In this document: positions 56,899 to 64,000 of the stretch, piece by piece
Layout of the letters: each line of letters starts with the position of its first letter
How positions within the stretch are numbered: position 1 is the first letter of the stretch
The notes under the pieces: generated by a model
Told to the model about the DNA's origin: nothing
The model's database searches: none
The model's input: only the letters and a program-made list of their open reading frames with translations
Position numbers and translations under genes: made by a program
Source of the DNA: Rothia sp. (in: high G+C Gram-positive bacteria)
GTDB lineage: Bacteria > Actinomycetota > Actinomycetes > Actinomycetales > Micrococcaceae
Assembly: GCA_030524105.1 (NCBI GenBank)
Contig: JAUNHE010000004.1
Span: 181,336 to 245,335 of the forward strand
Direction: 5' to 3'
DNA: 64,000 nucleotides

Positions 56899-57011
56899 GA
56901 AACCTGGGTAAGGCTGCAGGGTTTGAGCGTGTCATAATCTTGCAGGACACACTGGTACTGCAGCCAGCCTAGATTTCTAAAAGATTTACTCTTTAATACA
57001 CTAAAAACATT

Positions 57012-57051
57012 AACCCCGGCGATGTGCGTTTGCAGGGATCGTTCCGGGGTT
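57012..57051. terminator. bidirectional terminator between the VIT1-type gene and the lanthipeptide cluster
   Basis: AACCCCGG pairs with CCGGGGTT around a 24-base loop; TTTTCAC follows on the plus strand and AATGTTTTTAG on the minus strand. Confidence 0.65.
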
Positions 57052-57078
57052 TTCACTGTCAAGTGTAAGGTCTGCTCT

Positions 57079-57222
57079 TTAACTATTCAAGAGCAGGGTT
57101 TCATGTCGACGAACCCTGAAAGAAACATCCCGCACAATGTCCCTGCCCCCATGACTCAAAGTAATCCCATCAACCTCAAGAACTACCTCTTCCCCCACCG
57201 AGACCACATACTCACACACCAT
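57079..57222 (-). pseudogene. truncated ABC transporter ATP-binding protein (LanF-like) fragment
   Basis: A 47-codon frame begins at ATG 57222, with GAGGGA overlapping the end of lanT, and reads EVVLEVDGITLSHGGRDIV then RDVSFRVRRHETLLLNS before TAA. This is the N-terminal strand region of ABC ATPases up to the residues just before Walker A, where the frame ends. In lanthipeptide clusters the gene after lanT is often lanF of an immunity exporter (LanFEG). The rest of the gene and any lanE/lanG are missing; the VIT1-type gene's terminator follows at once. Probably a deletion remnant. Confidence 0.7.
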
Positions 57223-57231
57223 TCCCTCAAC

Positions 57232-59331
57232 CTACCTATTCTCAACACTCACACAATTTTCCCTAATCGTCACGATAATATCCGATTCCCTGATCATAGC
57301 CGGCCTGTGTGCTGCTGCAACGATGGTAAACCCATGCCGAATAAGATTGCCAATAATAACATGCTCTGTCGGAACATCAACTGCGCTAGTTGCTTCATCC
57401 AGCAAAAGGATACTGGGCTTACCAATAATTGCGCGCGCCAAAGCTACTCGCTGCCGTTGACCCCCTGACAAAGTCAAACCCATTTCCCCAACCGGAGTAG
57501 AAAGTTGAAGAGGCATTTTCTTAATCTCATCCGCCAAGCACACCAGATTGAGTGCTTCCCAGATATCAACATCTTCGTATTCTCGCCCAACAAGGATCGC
57601 TTCCCGCAACGTGCCAGAGAAAAGATAGGTTTCCTGAGGAACAAAACCGACTAGCTGTGCTCGGCTCTCAGCAGCTAGCTCCTGAATTACCACATCGTTA
57701 ATCCGAACTTCACCCGACAAAGGAACCATAAGTCCCGCCATACAACGGATAAGAGTCGATTTTCCAGCTCCCGATGGCCCCTGAAGGACTGCCACACCTC
57801 CATCTGGCACAGTAAACGATACATCCTCCACTACAGGGCTTTGCTGATTGCCGTACCCAATCGCAACATTATCGACCTCTATAGATACTTGACGCTTAGT
57901 TTTCGGAAAAATCACCGAACCATACTTATCCTGCGGCATCCACATAACCTCGTCAAGACGCTCTACAGAAGGCGACAGCTGTGCCAAACCAGCGGAAGCC
58001 GAAAAGATTTGGGTTATCGACGAAACGATAATGGAACCAACCCCACCAGCAGCCACCACTGAACCCAGATCCACCGAATTAGGGCTTGCAACTGCCCAAA
58101 CCATTGGGATAATGGGTGACGCCATAGTCAAGATTGAGCTGACTGTTCCCAGAACCCCTTGCCACCATTGGGCTCTGTAAGCGTAGTGCAACCCCCGCTG
58201 GTTAAAACGCTGCCACCTCCGCAGTACGTATGGTTCGGATGCAGCCATCTTTAGAACGGCAAATGACAGAATCGCTTGTAGCTGTTCAGAAGTTCCTTTC
58301 GATTCAGCTGAGACTTCCTGAGCGCTTTCCTGTGCGATACAGCGCGATATAAAACTATAAAGCGGAAAGAGCGCAACGATAGAAATGAACATCACCAATG
58401 CCGCAATTGGCCACACAAATGAAATACTAATGAGAAGTACACAAATAAGTAAGCCATTAAAAAGGATAGTGGTAGATTGCGAAGCCAGACCCACTGAGAC
58501 TAAAACTGCTGCGTTGAGGGAATAGATCAACTCACCAGGAGAAGTCCTCTGCACAGATATATATGTGGCAGTAAGTAGCCGTGAAAATCCTCCTGTCTTC
58601 AGCACCTGCGACACGCGTTGATGAAGCTTTGCCTCAACGACGCTACGCACAAAGAAAATAAATCCGTAAAACACTGTACCTACGACGAATGCAGCCGCCA
58701 GATCTCGAGACCCCCAGCGCCCAGATGATCCGTTCAAGTTATTAATCAGCTCTCTTGTAATCACTGGAACGATGGCACTTAACAGCAGCACGATCAGCGA
58801 TGCAAAAAAAAGGCCTGAAATCAAAGCCCGATTGGTGAATAAACAGTCACGAGCTAGCAACAGTGTCGGTGACTGCCCAATGCGCCGGATAGAGTTCCTT
58901 GTCCGCGCAGCTAATTTTCTCATGCCGGCATCATCGAATGTCCACCAGAGACCGCTCCATCGGTGATGGAGTTCTTCGGAATCAAGATAGACTGTGCCTT
59001 CTGAAGGATCGACAATCACAGCGGATTCATCTGCCGATATCCTATCGAAGATCACAAAGTGATCGTCATCTAAGTAACCAATTATCGATGTCTTTGGCAT
59101 TCGAAAATCATGTCGGCAGTCTTCAATGGTCCCGTTTTTCTGTTCAGTTCGAATCCCGAAATCCAGTAATGCATGACGCAATGTACTTGATGACATACCA
59201 TCGCGGCTAATGGGATACTCTTCACGCAGCTCCCTCAAAGGCTTATCGATACCATGCCGCCGCAAGATCAGGTACAGACAGATTAAACCACATTCGGATC
59301 TACCACTTGGTGGCACATTACCCCAACGCAT
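57232..59331 (-). CDS. lanT: lanthipeptide ABC transporter/peptidase LanT
   Basis: A 699-residue exporter that removes the leader peptide and secretes the lanthipeptide. The N-terminal C39 peptidase domain shows Cys in RSECGLICL, His in DDDHFVIFDR and Asp in VIVDPSEG. The Gln normally six residues before the Cys (oxyanion hole) is Pro here. A six-helix membrane domain follows, then an ATPase with GPSGAGKSTLIRC, LSGGQRQRVALARAI and ILLLDEATSAVD. ATG 59331 overlaps lanM by 14 bp and gives the standard C39 start; the frame extends to 59412 without support. Confidence 0.93.
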   Translation of the reverse strand: MRWGNVPPSGRSECGLICLYLILRRHGIDKPLRELREEYPISRDGMSSSTLRHALLDFGIRTEQKNGTIEDCRHDFRMPKTSIIGYLDDDHFVIFDRISADESAVIVDPSEGTVYLDSEELHHRWSGLWWTFDDAGMRKLAARTRNSIRRIGQSPTLLLARDCLFTNRALISGLFFASLIVLLLSAIVPVITRELINNLNGSSGRWGSRDLAAAFVVGTVFYGFIFFVRSVVEAKLHQRVSQVLKTGGFSRLLTATYISVQRTSPGELIYSLNAAVLVSVGLASQSTTILFNGLLICVLLISISFVWPIAALVMFISIVALFPLYSFISRCIAQESAQEVSAESKGTSEQLQAILSFAVLKMAASEPYVLRRWQRFNQRGLHYAYRAQWWQGVLGTVSSILTMASPIIPMVWAVASPNSVDLGSVVAAGGVGSIIVSSITQIFSASAGLAQLSPSVERLDEVMWMPQDKYGSVIFPKTKRQVSIEVDNVAIGYGNQQSPVVEDVSFTVPDGGVAVLQGPSGAGKSTLIRCMAGLMVPLSGEVRINDVVIQELAAESRAQLVGFVPQETYLFSGTLREAILVGREYEDVDIWEALNLVCLADEIKKMPLQLSTPVGEMGLTLSGGQRQRVALARAIIGKPSILLLDEATSAVDVPTEHVIIGNLIRHGFTIVAAAHRPAMIRESDIIVTIRENCVSVENR

Positions 59332-61822
59332 GGACCGCCGCCTTTTGGATTCGTGGAAGTAAAGGGTGAACCGCTGCAGGGTTGCGCAACAAAAGAAGGC
59401 TCCCGTAGCCATTAAGAAATCCTGGGTCTTCTTTTATGCCTGGAAGTGCCAAAAAATATCCTTCGCCTCTCTCTAATCTTGAGAACACAGTATCTCGTAA
59501 GGAATCCGCTTGAGCCCCTGCTACCTTGTGGCCACATGTATGGAGAAGATCTAAAACACCTATAATTCCAGCAAGACCATGACAGAAGGAGAAATCAATT
59601 GGAGCTGGTAGTGCCAGTACCTCAGAGAGAACTCGAATAACCGACTCGACATAGTCGTCTGCTTGGTTCTTCGACAGAAAATGACTTGCGGCTAACGCCG
59701 CAACAATCCCTGTGCTACCCCTACACCATGCCAATTCCTCAAAGTTCTTGGCAACAGATAGTCGTTCAGCAAGTTCCACACCCAGCTGGGGAGCCAGTTC
59801 ATGACCTGCGGACGCAGCAGCAGCTAGGAGTCCTGCTTTCCCGTGTGCCAAACCATCATTTTCCTCAACATTAGCGTCAGAAACCAGTCTGTCAACCGCT
59901 GATGAGCGCCACTCTTCCGGAACCTGAGCAATGAATCCTAGTAATCCCGTGAGGTAGTCCCCCGAAGAACGCATCCGTAGAAGTTCTGGAAGGTCTGTGC
60001 GCCACTGCCGATGTCTTCCAGACTTGAACCCGTCTATTAGGCAACCGGACGCCGCTGGCCCCCAGGTATGCCACCTTAGTTTGGCGGTATTGGCTCGATT
60101 ACCCATGGAGTCCAATACGGATGCGACACTTCCTACTGCGTAGGAAGTTCCCAAAGACCCCAGGAAAGAGACACCACCTGTCACCAAACGTAGACGCTCA
60201 GGCGATGTCGAATCAACCCAAAGCCACTGTGACAACTCATCAGATCGAGTCTCTAGAAGATATTGGCGCAAGTCATTTATCTTTGGGGAACGCGACTGTA
60301 ATCCAAGCGTACAGTCATTAATGTTTAGTGCGCTGCGAATTTGCTCTTCACGCAGCCCCAAAATCCATTCAATCCGCCCACTCAAATTCAAGCCATCTCG
60401 GTAATTAAGTGATCTGGTGTTAGTATTCAGTTCATCATTATCTCGAATGAAACAGTCACCAGTACTATCAACATATAAGTTGAAGTAGGGCACATCTCCT
60501 TCTGTAAGCTGCCTAACTTCACTACCAGACACAGTAGCTGCTAACGAATCAGTATCTTGGTTTTTCTGCATGAGCAGATGAAAAGGTGAGGGAGACTGAC
60601 CAGCAAGGCACCCCGGATCCGTTGCCGCCGTGAGTAGGGCAAAATAAACGTTAGTACCTCGCACGACCTGTCGAAATGTCTTTCCGAAAACCTGCCCGGT
60701 AATTTTTCCGTATAAATCTTCGGTGTCCCTTAGACGACTAACAGCTTCTCGAAAGCCTTTTACAATCAATTGACGTCTAACTTCAGTATCAATATGAGTC
60801 TGCCCGCTACCTAATGAAGCTACCCGCAACGTCTCAGTTGTCCGTCGAACACTAACTGCATCCGTATCTGGGTCACTTAACGCGAACGACATATAAGGCT
60901 GTTCCAAGCTTGGGCCGAGCCCCTGGTCGCCAGACAAGCCACCGAAGGCAACAAGCAATGCCGCCCCCATCGTGGTGGGCACCAGACCGCTAGAAAATAA
61001 CTCCCATGATCCAAGTGCCCCATCCATACTGGGGCGAAGCTGAACCGCTGTCTCCCCGTCAACAATAACAGGACAGTTGTTCGGACCGGGACGTATATTG
61101 TCGGCATGAAGATCAGTTGTACCCAGCAGAGAACAAACCGCCAGAACTTTACCGCACCGTTGCAAGTATAACTCGGAATCACTTATCGTTTCGCGCGGGA
61201 TATACTCATGCCAAGAATGCTGTCCGCATGTAAGTGCCTTCGGAGTGAATTTCTCCCCCTCATTAGCGACCATACTAAAAACAAAACCTAACAGACTCTC
61301 TCCATCTGACACACGGGGTTTATAAATAAGTGTTCCACCGTCCGTTTTGTTCTGCCATTCAACGGCTACTGTTCCCCTTCCGCCATGATGGGACTCCTCA
61401 AAAAGAAATTCCCAACCCACTATCTCGCTAGAGGGCGGAACCAGCCCAGCTTGAATCAAATCTTGTTGATCTTCACACCAATGCGAGAGCACTTCCTCAG
61501 CAAAAGAGGCTGTACGTTCTACGAGACTTTCACTTAGGGTCTGCAGCTGAGGAAATTTTCCGTTGAGGTGCGCTACATACTCTTCGATACCATCCCACGA
61601 TTCTTTGTACTTGTCTAAGGCTTCGTGGCTAAGCCTGTCAGCTGCATATCCGCGTTCATTTCGCCAATGGTGGAAATCGAACACCTGTGAACGTTCCGCA
61701 AGTTCCGCAACCCGCGTAGCCACGTTTTTGCATACTGATGCCCGCAAACATAATGGAACAACCCCCGACTTCTGCAAACGCTGTTTGCAGCGATCATGAT
61801 AAAAGGTACGATATCCCCACAT
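59318..61822 (-). CDS. lanM: class II lanthionine synthetase LanM
   Basis: An 834-residue bifunctional enzyme that dehydrates Ser/Thr and adds Cys to form lanthionine rings. The dehydratase part has TLIYKPRVSDG, GTTDLHADNI and VIVDGETAVQ. The C-terminal LanC-like cyclase has GLAHGKAGLL and the zinc ligands Cys in AWCRGSTG and Cys-His in SFCHGLAG; the Tyr usual after the first Cys is Arg. Shorter than most LanM (about 900-1050) at the N-terminus. ATG 61822 has no strong ribosome-binding site, whereas GGAGG lies five bases before a TTG at 61839 in another frame. Between precursor genes and lanT. Confidence 0.93.
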   Translation of the reverse strand: MWGYRTFYHDRCKQRLQKSGVVPLCLRASVCKNVATRVAELAERSQVFDFHHWRNERGYAADRLSHEALDKYKESWDGIEEYVAHLNGKFPQLQTLSESLVERTASFAEEVLSHWCEDQQDLIQAGLVPPSSEIVGWEFLFEESHHGGRGTVAVEWQNKTDGGTLIYKPRVSDGESLLGFVFSMVANEGEKFTPKALTCGQHSWHEYIPRETISDSELYLQRCGKVLAVCSLLGTTDLHADNIRPGPNNCPVIVDGETAVQLRPSMDGALGSWELFSSGLVPTTMGAALLVAFGGLSGDQGLGPSLEQPYMSFALSDPDTDAVSVRRTTETLRVASLGSGQTHIDTEVRRQLIVKGFREAVSRLRDTEDLYGKITGQVFGKTFRQVVRGTNVYFALLTAATDPGCLAGQSPSPFHLLMQKNQDTDSLAATVSGSEVRQLTEGDVPYFNLYVDSTGDCFIRDNDELNTNTRSLNYRDGLNLSGRIEWILGLREEQIRSALNINDCTLGLQSRSPKINDLRQYLLETRSDELSQWLWVDSTSPERLRLVTGGVSFLGSLGTSYAVGSVASVLDSMGNRANTAKLRWHTWGPAASGCLIDGFKSGRHRQWRTDLPELLRMRSSGDYLTGLLGFIAQVPEEWRSSAVDRLVSDANVEENDGLAHGKAGLLAAAASAGHELAPQLGVELAERLSVAKNFEELAWCRGSTGIVAALAASHFLSKNQADDYVESVIRVLSEVLALPAPIDFSFCHGLAGIIGVLDLLHTCGHKVAGAQADSLRDTVFSRLERGEGYFLALPGIKEDPGFLNGYGSLLLLRNPAAVHPLLPRIQKAAVHALG

Positions 61823-61840
61823 ATTTCTTCATATTCCAAT

Positions 61841-61882
61841 GAGTCCTCCCCGCAGAAGCAAGTAACTCCACAGGGAGGACTC
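61841..61882 (-). terminator. attenuator-type hairpin between precursor genes and lanM
   Basis: Perfect 10-bp stem GAGTCCTCCC / GGGAGGACTC with a 22-base loop and no U-run. Hairpins between lanA and lanM commonly limit read-through so that precursor mRNA exceeds enzyme mRNA. Its 3' arm overlaps the GGAGG sequence ahead of lanM. Confidence 0.6.
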
Positions 61883-61903
61883 TATATATAGATTCTTTCA
61901 GGC

Positions 61904-62047
61904 CTAGCACCTACTAGTACACTTGGTTGTTGGGCAAAGTGCAAGCGAAACTGCAATGGTAGTCGGGTGTGTCCCGCCTATCTCATCGGTATCCTGATTG
62001 ATAAACTCTCGAAGTTCTGTCTCTGAGTAGTTTGCAGCAAAATCCAT
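61904..62047 (-). CDS. lanthipeptide precursor, beta-type (first)
   Basis: A 47-residue precursor. The leader has ETELREFINQD and ends DEIGG, a double-glycine C39 site. The predicted 22-residue core starts THPTTIAVSLALC and ends CPTTKCTSRC. The last ten residues differ from lacticin 3147 A2 (CPTTKCTRAC) only at two positions. Ring-forming pairs expected from that peptide are kept: Ser four before the first Cys, and Thr three before each of the other two Cys. AAAGGAAG precedes ATG 62047. Lies 17 bp after the alpha gene and 81 bp before lanM. Confidence 0.9.
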   Translation of the reverse strand: MDFAANYSETELREFINQDTDEIGGTHPTTIAVSLALCPTTKCTSRC

Positions 62048-62064
62048 CGCGACTTCCTTTCTCC

Positions 62065-62229
62065 TTAGTTACAACTAGGCATGCACTCTTTGGTAAGGGT
62101 ACAGAATCTACCGTCATTACCAAGTCGTTTACTTAGACCCATTTCAGCAGATTCGCCGACCTGAATCATCTTTAGTTCTTCTTCCAACTGCTCAAGCAGC
62201 TTATCCTGATTTAATGTTTGGGTTTGCAT
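62065..62229 (-). CDS. lanthipeptide precursor, alpha-type
   Basis: A 54-residue precursor. The leader has EQLEEELKMIQ, sharing the E-L-(R/K)-x-(F/M)-I pattern of the two beta leaders. The core region GLSKRLGNDGRFC continues to CTLTKECMPSCN, nearly identical at the end to haloduracin and lichenicidin alpha. Ser and the first Cys are nine residues apart, as in the large ring of haloduracin alpha, and CTLT-x-EC is the lipid II-binding motif of mersacidin-like peptides. No GG or GA cleavage site is obvious; the cut may be near VGES. GGAGG lies 11 bases before ATG 62229. Confidence 0.88.
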   Translation of the reverse strand: MQTQTLNQDKLLEQLEEELKMIQVGESAEMGLSKRLGNDGRFCTLTKECMPSCN

Positions 62230-62260
62230 CGGTCAGACAACCTCCATTAGATTCAAGTTC

Positions 62261-62461
62261 TTACTTAGCTTTGTAGCCTTGGCTCGAACTAGTTTTTCTT
62301 TTCTCGTATTTGACAGTGGCGGCGTTAGTAACAAAAGCGATTACGAACGAAATTGCCCCTACCAACGCTCGGTCCTCATAGCCCGCAGATAACAGTACTA
62401 TTGCACTTATAGCGAAGGCTAAGAGCGTGACGATCCATTGCAGCTTTGTCCCTTTATTCAT
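62261..62461 (-). CDS. small membrane protein, candidate immunity protein
   Basis: A 66-residue protein with two predicted membrane helices (LQWIVTLLAFAISAIVLLSAG and ALVGAISFVIAFVTNAA, the first shown one residue long) and a Lys/Ser-rich C-terminus. It lies between the two precursor types, within the same operon. Small two-helix proteins in this position often protect the producer (LanI-like), and here the usual LanFEG exporter is broken. No family recognised; the role is inference. Confidence 0.6.
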   Translation of the reverse strand: MNKGTKLQWIVTLLAFAISAIVLLSAGYEDRALVGAISFVIAFVTNAATVKYEKRKTSSSQGYKAK

Positions 62462-62482
62462 TCAGACCAACCCTCACTCACA

Positions 62483-62650
62483 TTAACACTGCTTGGTGCA
62501 GTTAGTAGTAGGACAGAAAGCCAGGGATACTGCAAGTGCAGCTGTTGCAACTAACGGATGCGTCGCACCGTCTACACCTTTGTCAGCGTCAATCATTGAG
62601 CGGAGTTCGTCTTCATAAAAGTTCTCCACTCTACCGGAGCAATCACTCAT
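62483..62650 (-). CDS. lanthipeptide precursor, beta-type (second)
   Basis: A 55-residue precursor. The leader has YEDELRSMIDADK and ends VDGA, a GA-type C39 site. The predicted 26-residue core begins THPLVATAALAVSLAFC and ends CPTTNCTKQC, with Ser four before the first Cys and Thr three before each later Cys, as in lacticin 3147 A2. It starts with the same THP as the other beta core. ATG 62650 has AAAGGA upstream; in-frame codons up to 62704 lie beyond the ribosome-binding site. First gene of the cluster. Confidence 0.9.
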   Translation of the reverse strand: MSDCSGRVENFYEDELRSMIDADKGVDGATHPLVATAALAVSLAFCPTTNCTKQC

Positions 62651-62666
62651 AGCCGTTCCTTTCACT

Positions 62667-62697
62667 AGTCTTGATAAGCAAGGCAGCTGCCAAGACT
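62667..62697 (-). promoter_or_regulatory. putative lan operon promoter with nested inverted repeats
   Basis: On the minus strand TTGAGT and TATCAA are spaced 18 bases apart and could be a -35/-10 pair. Over the same bases AGTCTTG (62667-62673) is an exact inverted repeat of CAAGACT (62691-62697), and GGCAGCTGCC between them is a 10-bp palindrome. A regulator could bind here; none is encoded in the window next to the cluster. Confidence 0.4.
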
Positions 62698-62704
62698 CAA
62701 CCAC

Positions 62705-63077
62705 TGCCGCTTACACTGGACAAATCCAACACGCTATCCTCACAGGTCTTAACCTCTCAGGATTACGCTAATTTCTAGACTAGTAAAATCAAAAATGATT
62801 TGCAACACGTTAAGGAAAGTTTACAAGTTTTCCAATCACCCCTCAAGCAACGGAAGCTATACCAAGTTAGCACAAAATCAGCCTTGCAAGATTCAAAATT
62901 GTCCCTATCTGGAAATATATCGCACCCGAAATATTTAGGGCACTCGTGCCAAAGTAAATATCTACGACAACTCACCAATAGCGATGATAATTTGTACCAC
63001 TATTTTCCATAATTGTCTAGTATTTCCGTACCGGAAACAACGAGTGAACCCGATATTAAATATCGTATAGATCCTAG
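62705..63077. other. AT-rich intergenic region upstream of the lanthipeptide cluster
   Basis: No gene is supported. Short open frames on both strands (60-80 codons) have no ribosome-binding sites and look random. GC content is clearly lower than in the core genes. Confidence 0.4.
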
Positions 63078-63278
63078 CAATTTTGGTGCGAGAAGAATGT
63101 TTACACCTCGGTTTATAACGCTGAATTTGACACTGAAATCGTTGATTGCGCAACTGATGAAGTAGAGAGAATTGACGTACAGACTGGTGAAGTGGATCGT
63201 AAAAATTCAATTCATATGAGTAGTCCTGGAAAGTATATGGTTATTATGACTGCGGAGAATTATTATTCTTCTTGTTAA
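63078..63278 (+). pseudogene. fragment of a secreted or surface protein, no start codon
   Basis: A 66-codon frame between TAG 63075-63077 and TAA 63276-63278 lacks a start codon but has protein-like composition: NVYTSVYNAEFDTEIVDC, VERIDVQTGEVDRKNS and SPGKYMVIMTAENYYSSC. The last phrase resembles beta-sandwich repeats of surface proteins. It is probably a piece of a decayed gene; the family is not identified. Confidence 0.4.
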
Positions 63279-63622
63279 GCAGAAAACGCGCAAACCATTG
63301 TAAGACTAAACATAGTATTTATCTTGATGGTAATATTTCCGGTATTTCAAGTTCAATTATGAGTGTAGATGATGCAAAGCTTATTAGCGTACCTGTGACG
63401 TTCGACAGTGATAACTTGGAGGAGCAAGGAGTTCCAGTAGAGATCAAAGCTCTCGACTCTATTCGACTGATCCTGAAATGCCCAATCTGTGCTAAGCATA
63501 TCAATCAAAAAAGAATAAGGGAAACATTAATAAAAATCCTTCACCTTCTGCTCCACCCACTACGACTATCTATGGACCTTGATAAATCAACAGGTAACCC
63601 TGCACCTACTTTTACAGCGTAG
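63272..63622 (+). pseudogene. open frame continuing the decayed region
   Basis: A 116-codon frame, shifted relative to the preceding fragment. Its first two thirds look protein-like (SIYLDGNISGISS; AKLISVPVTFDSDNLEEQG) and then it becomes basic and irregular. The ATG/TTG start at 63272 has no ribosome-binding site. Either a short unknown gene or a frameshifted continuation of the fragment before it. Confidence 0.3.
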
Positions 63623-64000
63623 GATTTCGCAGCGCCCAGTGCTCACCGCCACAACATCAGTCCACAACTCCACAGGTAAATCAAGTATTCCATCAGTTAC
63701 CAGTTTCAGAGTCCGCATCATCATAGCTACAACCCTTGTAACATTGAAGTAGACCTCTTTCAAGGAGAGGCGCTCCGAGTGAGACCATCGCCTTTAACCT
63801 TCATACAGCGGCAAGCTATACCGTCAAGCTCTTTACCACGTTTTGACAATCACTATAGATCCCTTGAGACCAATACCACGAGAATAATTTTCACGATGCG
63901 AGCTCTGATAGCACTGCCGATGCGTTCCGAGCAATATTTGAAGTAGCCCCGTTACCTTTTAAGAGCGCACACAAAGACACCCAAAAACAGGTGAAACTAG
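63623..64000 (+). other. decayed sequence with an LPxTG-like end at the window edge
   Basis: No intact gene. Two short stretches look like coding remnants in different frames: ETIAFNLHTAASYTVKL at 63781-63831 and FRAIFEVAPLP ending about 63956. At 63978-63998 another frame reads HPKTGET, close to an LPKTGE sorting signal. Frames are interrupted by stops, which suggests a pseudogene of a wall-anchored protein. Confidence 0.3.

Noticed and set aside
57103..57468. Plus-strand open frame with a His/Asn/Pro-rich translation
   Set aside because: It runs antisense to the end of lanT and the truncated ABC ATPase, whose minus-strand reading is clearly protein-like; the bias is a shadow of that coding.

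Overview
The window reads as a chromosomal segment of an actinobacterium, most likely a relatively low-GC member of the Micrococcaceae (Rothia-like; this placement is inference). Direct support comes from the actinobacterial markers mtrA-mtrB-lpqB, whiB1, pdtaS, an Rv3235-type gene, LGFP repeats, and a tmRNA whose tag ends in TDFALAA. No plasmid or phage replication genes are seen.

Layout. 1-8610 holds aroA-rsgA-hisN (aromatic amino acids, ribosome maturation, histidine), a DUF4190 protein, a secreted alpha/beta hydrolase, a Tat-exported PhoX phosphatase and a DUF1304 protein. 8700-11990 is an accessory stretch next to the tmRNA 3' end: a decayed metallo-beta-lactamase gene, an SRPBCC protein, yefM-yoeB, a GyrI-like gene with an unknown partner, a higBA-type module and an ASCH-like remnant. 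11989-12362 is ssrA. An Abi_2 abortive-infection gene lies between two near-identical copies of a 40-bp terminator sequence, with a small structured RNA candidate in front. smpB and prfB follow and overlap, with no ftsEX between them.

15816-20464 is a Tad/Flp pilus operon (tadA, tadB, tadC, Flp pilin, three TadE/G-like genes). Its TadZ/CpaE-like and CpaB-like genes sit apart at 28678-30662, beyond a galactan-type polysaccharide operon (glf, glfT2, wzm, wzt), whiB1 and the sensor kinase pdtaS. 30903-43914 is housekeeping: a BldC-like regulator, a LysM protein, an Rv3235-like protein, secA, hpf, comF, lpqB-mtrB-mtrA, a MetE-like protein and chorismate mutase. 44047-56898 carries mnmA, a cysteine desulfurase, trmL, an HtrA-like protease, a TPM-domain protein with PspA, udk, a Tat-secreted orphan protein, an SGNH hydrolase fused to LGFP repeats and a VIT1-type transporter.

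The most interesting locus is 57079-62700 on the minus strand: a class II lanthipeptide cluster. It encodes two beta-type precursors (C-terminal CPTTKCTSRC and CPTTNCTKQC, like lacticin 3147 A2), one alpha-type precursor (C-terminal CTLTKECMPSCN, like haloduracin and lichenicidin alpha), a 66-residue membrane protein that may give immunity, one LanM, one LanT with a C39 peptidase domain, and the first 47 codons of an ABC ATPase that is cut off before its Walker A motif. A single LanM would have to modify both peptide types. The three precursor genes and the truncated ATPase are all under 60 codons and easily missed. The final 1 kb (63078-64000) looks like a decayed surface-protein gene.
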